Of a DNA stretch of 5,339 bases, positions 1-5,182 are shown piece after piece. The notes beneath the pieces are model-generated. The model saw only the letters and a program-made list of their open reading frames with translations, had not been told where the DNA came from and made no database searches. Positions within the stretch are counted from its first letter, which is position 1, and every line of letters starts with the position of its first letter. This DNA comes from Bacteroidota bacterium (GTDB lineage: Bacteria; Bacteroidota; Bacteroidia; UBA7662), in the NCBI GenBank assembly GCA_016868485.1, contig VGGT01000142.1, positions 1 through 5,339 on the forward strand. Direction: 5' to 3'. Position numbers and translations under genes: made by a program.

Positions 1-1
1 T

Positions 2-124
2 CTCCCGTTTCTGTATCGGGAAGTAACTATCTTTCAGTTGTTTCATACTGTGGATGACATTCTCCACAATGCCACCGGCAAGGCCTTGGAAAAGCTGAAA
101 GCCGGCCATTATCGGAAACTATAG
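2..124 (+). CDS. C-terminal end of an unidentified protein (5' end outside window)
   Basis: An open frame enters from the left edge and runs 40 codons to a TAG at 122-124. The peptide (beginning LPFLYREVTIFQLFHTV and ending LKAGHYRKL) has the mixed hydrophobic and basic composition of a real C-terminal helix region, while the frame starting at base 1 hits a stop near base 55. The fragment is too short to assign a family. The pattern of a 'FQLF' helix followed by a Lys/Leu-rich tail is loosely like the C-terminus of some DDE transposases of the IS4/IS1634 type. That would suit the decayed, repeat-containing surroundings, but it is only a guess. No start codon or ribosome site is visible. The next gene lies 358 bp away, so the two are probably not co-transcribed. 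Confidence 0.45.
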   Translation, partial: LPFLYREVTIFQLFHTVDDILHNATGKALEKLKAGHYRKL

Positions 125-207
125 CCCGTAAATCGTTATCGCCTTGTATATCAATATAATATGGGCATTTTACCCCCAATTTGGTCAAGGTATTGCTTCA
201 CCAGCCG

Positions 208-294
208 ACCTCATAAGTCAAGTAATAACTTTACTAAATGCTTGTAATTACTTTTTCATTTTTGCACAATGGGGTTTTGCCCAATTTATGAGGT
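208..294. repeat. 87-bp segment bounded by a perfect 9-bp inverted repeat
   Basis: ACCTCATAA at 208-216 is the exact reverse complement of TTATGAGGT at 286-294, with 69 bp between them. The interior is AT-rich and has the short palindromic core GTAATTAC (244-251). Nearby, a GGGCATTTTACCCC-type block at 163-176 is loosely the inverse of the GGGGTTTTGCCC block at 271-282. Short AT-rich segments with terminal inverted repeats resemble MITE-like elements or the ends of a deleted insertion sequence. A 9-bp match in AT-rich DNA can also arise by chance, and no clear target-site duplication was found. Confidence 0.3.
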
Positions 295-324
295 AATTCC
301 CGCTTGAAATTCAATAGTTTTAAT

Positions 325-371
325 ACCGCGACTCGTGCCGAGCGTAGCCGAAGCAAGCGGTCGTTTTTTTT
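325..371 (+). terminator. Possible terminator: GC-rich imperfect stem-loop followed by T8
   Basis: ACCGC at 325-329 can pair with GCGGT at 357-361. Inside this, CGTGC (334-338) can pair imperfectly with GCAAG (353-357 region). Eight T residues follow at 364-371, giving a rho-independent-terminator-like layout on the plus strand. The internal part (GTGCCGAGCGTAGCCGAAGCA) resembles a GC-rich interspersed repeat that I recall from many Bacteroidota intergenic regions. The stem is weak and the site lies about 200 bp beyond the nearest upstream gene end, so it may be a repeat rather than a working terminator. Confidence 0.3.
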
Positions 372-444
372 GAAACACTATTATACCAATTGCAGAAATG
401 TCATAAAAAAGTAATAGCATCTCAGGCTAAACAAAAATAAGTAT

Positions 445-452
445 TATATTTG
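445..452 (+). promoter_or_regulatory. Bacteroidota -7 promoter element for the AAA-ATPase gene
   Basis: TATATTTG matches the Bacteroidota sigma-ABfr -7 consensus TAnnTTTG exactly and lies 30 bp before the ATG at 483. This implies a short leader of roughly 20-30 nt. No clear TTTG/TTG -33 element lies about 20 bp further upstream, so the support is the -7 box and its position only. Confidence 0.5.
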
Positions 453-482
453 CGTTATTAATCACATATAACACACTTATAA

Positions 483-1799
483 ATGGAAAGAGCGTTACAA
501 GCCGAACTAGAAAACTGGAAAAATTCCTCAGTTCGATTGCCTTTGATTATTCAGGGGGCGCGGCAAGTGGGAAAAACCTATTTGATGAAGTGGTTTGGTC
601 AACATCACTTTGAAAAGTTTGCGTATTTTAATTTTGACGAACGGCCAGAGCTGAATGATTTTTTCACATCCAATAAAGATGTCAATCGAATTATCGATTC
701 ATTATCATTAATTAGCGGCACTTTGATTGACGCAAGCACACTGCTGATTTTCGATGAAATACAGGAATGTCCCGAAGCATTGAATACGCTCAAGTACTTT
801 GCAGAAAAACGATCTGAGATTCCCATTATATGTGCGGGTTCACTGCTAGGAATCACATTAAATTCGGGTACTTCCTTTCCGGTAGGTAAGGTCTCATTTT
901 TAACACTTCATCCGTTTACCTTTCGAGAGATTTTGCCCTATTGGAATGATAAGTTATCCGTTTACCTGAATCGATTGAACAGCACAGATCCACTACCCGA
1001 TTATTTTTACAACGACCTGCTGGATCAGTTTAAACGTTACCTCGTCACAGGTGGGATGCCTGCCGTTCTGAATATCTTCAAACAGGAGCGTTCATTTGAA
1101 GCGTGCGATAGTATGTTAAACAACTTAATTCTGTCCTATCAGGGTGACTTTGCCAAACATCCTGTCATGAGTGATGTGGCGAAGATCGGTCAGGTATTCA
1201 ATTCACTGCCTGCGCAACTCGCGCGGGAAAACAAAAAGTTTGTCTATCAACTGATACGAAGCGGCGCAAGGGCCAGAGAATACGAAGACGCCATACAATG
1301 GTTGGTTCTGTCAGGTCTGGTTCATCAAGTCAAATTAATTTCAAAACCGAGTATTCCGCTTTCGGCCTATGACGATGAAAACGCATTCAAACTATATGCG
1401 CTGGATGTTGGAATCATGCGAAAAATGGCAAAGTTGTCTCCGTTGGCATATGTGGAAGGCAGCCGTCTATTTACAGAATTCAAAGGTGCAATGATCGAAA
1501 ATTACATCCTTCAAAGTTTAGTGACACAATTTGAGGTCACGCCAAGGTACTGGACATCCAGCAATACCGCTGAAGTGGATTTTCTCATTCAATACCACAA
1601 CCAAATCATCCCAATCGAAGTGAAAAGTGATGAAAACGTAAAGAGTCGAAGTTTAAGCGAGTTTCATCGGAAATACCAGCCAAAATTGCGCATCCGGTAT
1701 TCGTTGAAAAATCTTTCCTATAGAGACGGACTGTTAAATATCCCTCATTTTATGTCTGATTATACATGGGAACTTTTAAATCGAATTGCACATGAATAA
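483..1799 (+). CDS. AAA-family ATPase with C-terminal DUF4143 domain
   Basis: This is a complete 438-residue protein of the AAA_14/DUF4143 type. The N-terminal P-loop is GARQVGKT (residues 25-32), the Walker B motif is LLIFDE followed by IQECP (87-97), and a GSLLG sensor-like motif lies at 118-122. All three are hallmarks of this family. The C-terminal half is the DUF4143 region and ends with AEVDF (363-367) and PIEVKS (377-382), spaced like the D...ExK core of PD-(D/E)XK nuclease-like folds. Length is typical. No signal peptide or membrane segment is seen, so it is probably cytoplasmic. The family binds and probably hydrolyses ATP; its cellular role is largely unknown, and it occurs in many copies in Bacteroidota genomes. 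The ATG at 483 is preferred because it lies just after a -7 promoter box and the P-loop sits at the usual distance from it. No strong Shine-Dalgarno is visible. The gene is visibly AT-richer than recD downstream, which suggests horizontal gain. Its stop overlaps the start of a small ORF. Confidence 0.9.
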   Translation: MERALQAELENWKNSSVRLPLIIQGARQVGKTYLMKWFGQHHFEKFAYFNFDERPELNDFFTSNKDVNRIIDSLSLISGTLIDASTLLIFDEIQECPEALNTLKYFAEKRSEIPIICAGSLLGITLNSGTSFPVGKVSFLTLHPFTFREILPYWNDKLSVYLNRLNSTDPLPDYFYNDLLDQFKRYLVTGGMPAVLNIFKQERSFEACDSMLNNLILSYQGDFAKHPVMSDVAKIGQVFNSLPAQLARENKKFVYQLIRSGARAREYEDAIQWLVLSGLVHQVKLISKPSIPLSAYDDENAFKLYALDVGIMRKMAKLSPLAYVEGSRLFTEFKGAMIENYILQSLVTQFEVTPRYWTSSNTAEVDFLIQYHNQIIPIEVKSDENVKSRSLSEFHRKYQPKLRIRYSLKNLSYRDGLLNIPHFMSDYTWELLNRIAHE

Positions 1800-1953
1800 A
1801 CTGCTTACTTTTTTTTGCTTATGCTCCATTTCGAATTGGGGGATAGCCCAAACCATCACCGGTAAGCGGTACACTCAATTGGAGCAGAAACGGAAACCCA
1901 ACAGGCAGTATTTCAATACAGGTAAACACCCACAGCGAACAACCATACATTGA
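1792..1953 (+). pseudogene. 53-codon ORF starting with a signal peptide; probably a broken gene start
   Basis: The ATG at 1792 overlaps the last codons and TAA of the ATPase gene (ATGAATAA overlap). The first 20 residues read as a type I signal peptide: MNK, then a hydrophobic stretch LLTFFCLCSI, then a WGIAQ end with plausible cleavage after the Ala or Gln. The following TITGK resembles the mature start of many secreted or TonB-dependent Bacteroidota proteins. After that the frame becomes Lys/Arg/Gln-rich and stops at 1951-1953. A better coding signal continues in a different frame (see the entry at 1864-2183). It is therefore either a truncated secreted-protein gene joined to another remnant or a chance ORF. 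Translational coupling with the ATPase gene is possible, but a functional product is unlikely. Confidence 0.35.
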
Positions 1954-2183
1954 GCTGGATTACAAATACAGGGACGAACACCGAAACTATAAAGTTTATT
2001 TGACCTCAACCCAAAGCAAAAAAAAACAGAGGCTGACTAAAGTATCTTGCCCCGATTTTTGAAAGCGATAACCTATACAGCGAACTGTATAAAAAGAACT
2101 TTAAAAAAACGTATGCAGGAAAACCAACCAAAAGGTATTTGCGAATAATGGAACAAATACAGTGGTTATTTCACTCATATTGA
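1864..2183 (+). pseudogene. Frameshifted, internally deleted and 3'-truncated gene of an uncharacterised family
   Basis: Protein-like sequence continues across three frames. KRYTQ (1864-1878) is in the frame of the preceding ORF. WSRNGNPTGSISIQV and on through YIELDYKYRDEHRNYKVYL runs in the next frame from 1880 to the TGA at 2060-2062. FESDNLYSELYKK and KTYAGKPTKRYLRIMEQ runs in the third frame to the TGA at 2181-2183. Removing one T near 1879-1880 and one T from the T-run at 2056-2060 would join all three. From memory, this N-terminal pattern (W-x-R-N-G-x-P-T-G-S-I) and the tail YxKPTKRYLR-type motif belong to one hypothetical-protein family whose middle carries a Cys-rich zinc-ribbon-like part. 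That middle is missing here, apparently lost between TSTQS and SKKKQRL (about 2000-2026, next to an A9 run at 2018-2026). The 3' end runs directly into IS21-like repeats. Function is unknown. The decay itself is well supported; the family assignment is moderate. Confidence 0.6.
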
Positions 2184-2252
2184 CCCACTCATTTCACTGC
2201 AAACTGACCCACTTTACACCGGAATCACTGACCCAGTTTCAAACGGAATCAT
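2181..2252 (+). mobile_element. Three 24-bp direct repeats: probable solitary end of an IS21-family element
   Basis: TGACCCACT starts at 2181 and again at 2205, and TGACCCAGT starts at 2229, giving three units with an exact 24-bp period. Units two and three also share a TTT-rich centre and a CGGAATCA end. Multiple short terminal repeats that start with TG and contain a 'CCCACTTT...CCGGAAT' type sequence are characteristic of IS21-family ends, where IstA binds. By its orientation the 5'-TG end would be at 2181, with the element running rightward. No istA or istB gene follows: the next gene is a methyltransferase on the other strand, and no matching inverted end (AGTGGGTCA) was seen in the window. 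This suggests a deleted element whose insertion cut the 3' end of the broken gene to its left. The IS21 assignment comes from recalled family features, not a search. Confidence 0.5.
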
Positions 2253-2287
2253 CAACTGAAAAAGTCAGTGGGAATGAACCTAACCTT

Positions 2288-3169
2288 TCACCTTTGTAGG
2301 GCCGATTTGAGGGCCGGGAGATGACGGTCTTGAGCGAGCAGGAAATTGTAGGAGTGGCTTTTGCTGAGGTGTGCCACGGGCTGCAGGCCCCGTTCTTCAT
2401 CGATATTGAAAAAATGGTATCCGAGTCCCTCAATCATGTGCTCGATGTCGCGACCAATCGAATCGTCGAGGATTTCGATGAGGACAGCTGGCTTGTAGTG
2501 AGCCAAAGCCTTAAAACCGGCTAAAACCTGTGCTTCAAATTTTTCCACATCGACCTTCATGAGGTCAATTCCGCTGAGGGTACCATCCGCCAAAAGGCTG
2601 TCGATCGAACGAACGGCTACTTTGTATTCGTTTTGCGGACGGTGTTTGCCATGTGGATCGGCCACCAATGAGGCTTCGTAGTGGTTGTCGAGGTTGTCAT
2701 AAAGCGTTGCCTCTCCGTCTTCAGGTCCCAATGCCATCGGGAACAAGCGTAGGGGATTGCCATTGAGCGCATTGTTTTGTTCCAATTGCCTGAGCACACC
2801 AGGTACGGGTTCGAAGGCACAGATGTCGGCCCCAGCTTGCACCGAATGCGCCAAAAGGCTGTAAATACCGGTGTTGGCCCCCACATCCAGGATGTGGTGC
2901 GCTTGACGACAGAGCGCCATCCACACAGCAGCACTTTCACGCTCCCAGCCCTTTTCTATTCCCCCCCAATAAAGAAGGGTTTCTATATAATGTCCATTGT
3001 TTTGAATGAAGAAGTGCCTTTTTTCATCCACTTTGATGCGCATGCTGCCGTTCACGAATAAATGCCGGTAGATGCTTTTGGGGACGATTTGACTCCTGCG
3101 GAGGGGTTCAAACAACCAGCGTTTGGCCGGAATGGCGGAGTAGAGGGTGCGCAACAAGGGATTTTTCAT
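2288..3169 (-). CDS. FkbM-family SAM-dependent methyltransferase
   Basis: This 293-residue protein has the standard marks of the FkbM family (Methyltransf_21). Motif I is LDVGANTGI (residues 94-102), the glycine-rich SAM-binding loop. FEPVP (119-123) contains the acidic residue expected to bind the SAM ribose. DLMKVDVEKFEAQVL (202-216) is the family's 'KVDVEGFE' strand, with Lys replacing the usual Gly. The C-terminus, from PAVLIEI onward, has the usual final strands. Members typically O-methylate sugars or small metabolites, often for surface polysaccharides or secondary products; the substrate here cannot be read from the sequence. No transmembrane segment or signal peptide is evident. The gene is transcribed leftwards, divergently from recD. 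The ATG at 3169 has no obvious Shine-Dalgarno, as is usual in Bacteroidota. No other polysaccharide genes are in view, so its pathway context is missing. Confidence 0.9.
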   Translation of the reverse strand: MKNPLLRTLYSAIPAKRWLFEPLRRSQIVPKSIYRHLFVNGSMRIKVDEKRHFFIQNNGHYIETLLYWGGIEKGWERESAAVWMALCRQAHHILDVGANTGIYSLLAHSVQAGADICAFEPVPGVLRQLEQNNALNGNPLRLFPMALGPEDGEATLYDNLDNHYEASLVADPHGKHRPQNEYKVAVRSIDSLLADGTLSGIDLMKVDVEKFEAQVLAGFKALAHYKPAVLIEILDDSIGRDIEHMIEGLGYHFFNIDEERGLQPVAHLSKSHSYNFLLAQDRHLPALKSALQR

Positions 3170-3210
3170 GCGGGCTGTAAATATGCATGTTTTTTCCCTT
3201 TTTCATTTCG

Positions 3211-3229
3211 TGTGACATAAGATGACACA
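3211..3229. promoter_or_regulatory. Operator-like 19-bp dyad upstream of recD
   Basis: TGTGACATAAGATGACACA is symmetric about the AAG at 3219-3221: TGTG pairs with CACA and CAT with ATG, with a single A/A mismatch in each arm. Seven of eight arm positions therefore match. It lies at about the -33 position relative to the recD -7 box, and in the 5' region of the divergent methyltransferase gene. That is a natural place for a repressor or activator dimer to act on one or both genes. No regulator gene is in the window, and no known regulator motif was recognised. Confidence 0.35.
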
Positions 3230-3238
3230 AACAAATTC

Positions 3239-3246
3239 TAGCTTTG
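3239..3246 (+). promoter_or_regulatory. Bacteroidota -7 promoter element for recD
   Basis: TAGCTTTG matches the TAnnTTTG consensus exactly. It lies 46 bp before the recD ATG at 3293, implying a leader of about 40 nt. No clear -33 TTTG/TTG motif is present about 20 bp upstream; that position is occupied by the 19-bp dyad. Confidence 0.45.
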
Positions 3247-3292
3247 TCGATCATTTTATTTCGTACATTGATTTTCCGTAAAACAAGAGGTT

Positions 3293-5146
3293 ATGTCGCA
3301 GGCGCCCCCCGATTTGTCGCAACAATTCGCTGATTTTTTCCCTGATCCTATGCTTGGAGCCTGGGCCAAGTGTTTGATGGAGCGCATCATCGACGGACAT
3401 ATCTGTGTGCCCTATTCTGAATTAGGCAATGTTGAATCGCCTCATCAGGCTGCATTAGGCTTGGAGGGCAATGTTGAATCGCCTCATCAGGCTGCATTAG
3501 GCTTGGAGGGCAATGTATGGAAATGGGTAGCAGTAGGCGATGAATCGCGAAATAAACCATTTGTGCTATACAACAATATGTTGTATATGCAACGATATTT
3601 TCTGTATGAAACGGAGATTGTGGATCGAATCCGCGCCCGGGTCGATCGAACACGGTTGAACTGGAACGAGCGGGCAGGGGCCTTGCGGGCTTTGCGGGAT
3701 GAAGGATACGCCCCGGCTGTTGATTCACGGCCAGCGGAGGAGGGTCGCGTGCTGCTGCCCGATTGGCAAACGGCGGCCGTGGTACGGGCTTTGTGTAGCG
3801 ATTTCGGCATCATTACGGGTGGGCCCGGCACAGGCAAAACCACCACTTTGGTGCGCTTGTTGGAAGGGGTGCATCGCCTCTATCCCCAAGCACGTGTTGC
3901 CTTGGCAGCACCCACAGGCAAAGCCTCTATGCGCATGTTGGAGTCGATTCGGCAGCAATCGGCATGTTTATCCATAGATCTTCAGCAGTGGCTGGGCGGA
4001 CTTAAACCGTTCACGCTGCACCGTTTGTTGGGTTATGTGCCCCATTCAATTTATTTTAAGCACCACCGCGATCGGCACCTGCCCTTCGATTGGGTGGTGG
4101 TGGATGAGGCTTCCATGGTGGATGTACCGATGTTCGCTAAGTTGCTTGAGGCCTGCGCCCCAGAAACACGTTTGCTGTTGTTAGGCGACAAGGACCAGTT
4201 GGCCTCGGTGGAATCAGGTAGCCTGCTGGGCGATTTATGCGCATCTGCGGGGGGCCTGAATCGGTTTAGTCATAACGAGCGCGAACTCATCAACCTATTT
4301 GTGACGCATCCGGAGCGGGCCATTGGGCCGGAGGCCGAAACGGATGAATGGTCTACCTTAGGACAGTGCATCACCGAGCTTCGGTATAGTCACCGCTTCA
4401 ACGACGAAAGTGGGGTTGGGAAATTGGCCAGGTCGGTCTTGGGTGGTCAGGCGGAACTGGCGGTTGATCTGCTCCACAATCCATCTTATGCCCAAGCCTT
4501 GAGGTGGTACCCGAACCTTGCTTCGAATGACTGGAATGTTGTCTTGGCGGATATCGTTGAGGCCTATAGGTCTTATGTCGAAGAGGATGATGTTGAACGG
4601 GCGCTCCAGCGATTTAAGGAGTATCGCGTGCTCACTCCGGTGCGGGAAGGACAATATGGCCTCTACTTGCTTAACCTCAAGATTGAGGAGGCTGTCCGGC
4701 AGCGTTTTTCGGCTCGGGTCGGACAAAGAGAGCTGTTCTACCGAAATCGACCGATTATGGTGACCCGCAACGATTACGCATTGGGCCTTTTTAATGGGGA
4801 TATTGGCTTGGTGCGTTCTGATCCCGCCCACAACGGACAACTGCGGGTGTGGTTTGAAGGCCATGAAGAAGGGAATGCCTTGCGTTCTTTTCATCCCTCG
4901 GCCATTCATGCTTGCGAAACAGCCTTTGCCATGACCATTCATAAAAGTCAGGGCTCTGAATTTGACCGTGTCTTGGTGGTTTTGCCCGAAAGGGAGGAGA
5001 ATAAGCTCCTCACCCGAGAACTGATCTACACCGGAATCACCAGGGCCCGAAATCAGGTGGCGGTTTGGGGACCCGAATCGGTGCTCAAGACCGGGGTGGG
5101 GCGCAGCATTCAGCGTATATCTGGGCTGGCAGATCGTCTGAAGTAA
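3293..5146 (+). CDS. recD: RecD, exodeoxyribonuclease V alpha subunit (5'-3' helicase)
   Basis: This 617-residue protein carries the full superfamily 1B helicase motif set. The P-loop is GGPGTGKTTT (residues 176-185), Walker B is VVVDEAS (268-274), and motif III is GDKDQLASVESG (298-309). LRYSHRF (363-369) is the motif IV-like arginine segment. TIHKSQGSEF (548-557) marks the UvrD_C_2-type motif V region, and LIYTGITRAR (577-586) is motif VI. Length is close to E. coli RecD (608). The N-terminal ~115 residues form the variable domain that would contact RecC. RecD is the fast 5'-3' motor of RecBCD, which unwinds and degrades double-strand ends and loads RecA. The start of recC lies 36 bp downstream on the same strand, which supports this identity over stand-alone RecD2. 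Residues 45-72 are a perfect duplication of a 14-residue unit (see the repeat entry). The ATG at 3293 has AAGAGG two bases upstream, closer than normal. Confidence 0.93.
   Translation: MSQAPPDLSQQFADFFPDPMLGAWAKCLMERIIDGHICVPYSELGNVESPHQAALGLEGNVESPHQAALGLEGNVWKWVAVGDESRNKPFVLYNNMLYMQRYFLYETEIVDRIRARVDRTRLNWNERAGALRALRDEGYAPAVDSRPAEEGRVLLPDWQTAAVVRALCSDFGIITGGPGTGKTTTLVRLLEGVHRLYPQARVALAAPTGKASMRMLESIRQQSACLSIDLQQWLGGLKPFTLHRLLGYVPHSIYFKHHRDRHLPFDWVVVDEASMVDVPMFAKLLEACAPETRLLLLGDKDQLASVESGSLLGDLCASAGGLNRFSHNERELINLFVTHPERAIGPEAETDEWSTLGQCITELRYSHRFNDESGVGKLARSVLGGQAELAVDLLHNPSYAQALRWYPNLASNDWNVVLADIVEAYRSYVEEDDVERALQRFKEYRVLTPVREGQYGLYLLNLKIEEAVRQRFSARVGQRELFYRNRPIMVTRNDYALGLFNGDIGLVRSDPAHNGQLRVWFEGHEEGNALRSFHPSAIHACETAFAMTIHKSQGSEFDRVLVVLPEREENKLLTRELIYTGITRARNQVAVWGPESVLKTGVGRSIQRISGLADRLK
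3425..3517 (+). repeat. Perfect 42-bp tandem duplication inside recD, plus the start of a third copy
   Basis: Bases 3425-3466 are repeated identically at 3467-3508, and the first 8 bases (GGCAATGT) occur once more from 3509. Each unit is exactly 14 codons, encoding GNVESPHQAALGLE twice followed by GNVWKW, so the reading frame is kept. The lack of any difference between copies, even at silent sites, points to a recent slippage or recombination event. It falls in the N-terminal RecD region before the ATPase core. Confidence 0.95.
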
Positions 5147-5182
5147 ACCTGTTTTTTGATTGAAAAAAGAGAACGAAAGAAT

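Larger units (their letters stand above)
125..482. other. AT-rich non-coding region with scattered inverted and direct repeats
   Basis: This 358-bp stretch contains no convincing coding frame. From left to right it holds: a GGGCATTTTACCCC-like block (163-176); a 9-bp inverted repeat ACCTCATAA / TTATGAGGT (208-216 and 286-294); a second, roughly inverted GGGGTTTTGCCC block (271-282); a GC-rich imperfect stem-loop followed by eight T (325-371); and a Bacteroidota-type -7 promoter element (445-452) serving the downstream ATPase gene. CCCAATTT occurs twice in direct orientation (175-182 and 280-287). The arrangement could be a remnant of a small mobile element, or unrelated terminator and repeat pieces. 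There is no intact transposase here. Confidence 0.6.
3170..3292. promoter_or_regulatory. Divergent intergenic region between the methyltransferase and recD
   Basis: These 123 bp must hold the promoters for both divergent genes. On the plus strand there is a clean -7 box for recD at 3239-3246. On the minus strand the nearest match is TAGAATTTG (3240 back to 3232), which has three rather than two bases between TA and TTTG and is therefore doubtful. A 19-bp imperfect palindrome is centred at 3220. A purine-rich AAGAGG at 3285-3290 sits only two bases before the recD ATG. Confidence 0.55.

Noticed and set aside
2255..2269. Terminator for the methyltransferase gene (ACTGA / TCAGT hairpin)
   Set aside because: The stem is only 5 bp with an A-rich loop, and there is no T-run after it on the minus strand; too weak to call.
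2321..3061. Plus-strand and alternative-frame ORFs across the methyltransferase
   Set aside because: They overlap the FkbM gene, whose SAM motifs are clear, and have low-complexity or His/Cys-rich shadow translations.
483..3169. Defence-system reading of ATPase plus methyltransferase (restriction or BREX-like)
   Set aside because: The methyltransferase is of the FkbM small-molecule/sugar O-methylation type, not a DNA methylase. It is on the opposite strand and separated from the ATPase by a broken gene and an IS-like end.
3232..3240. Minus-strand -7 box for the methyltransferase (TAGAATTTG)
   Set aside because: It has three instead of two bases between TA and TTTG and no -33 element. It is noted in the intergenic entry but not called as a promoter.
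3425..3517. CRISPR-like array
   Set aside because: The two 42-bp units are directly adjacent with no spacers, are in frame within recD, and encode protein.
3387..3977. Several 77-119 codon ORFs on both strands over the 5' half of recD
   Set aside because: All are overlapped by recD with its conserved P-loop. Some repeat peptides in them only reflect the 42-bp duplication.
4358..4942. 194-codon minus-strand open frame inside recD
   Set aside because: It lies wholly within the well-supported recD coding region, opposite the helicase motifs, and its translation shows no recognisable domain; it is a shadow frame.
5152..5168. T6-GATTG-A6 hairpin between recD and recC as a terminator
   Set aside because: The stem is purely A/T with no U-tract after it, and the genes are 36 bp apart and likely co-transcribed.
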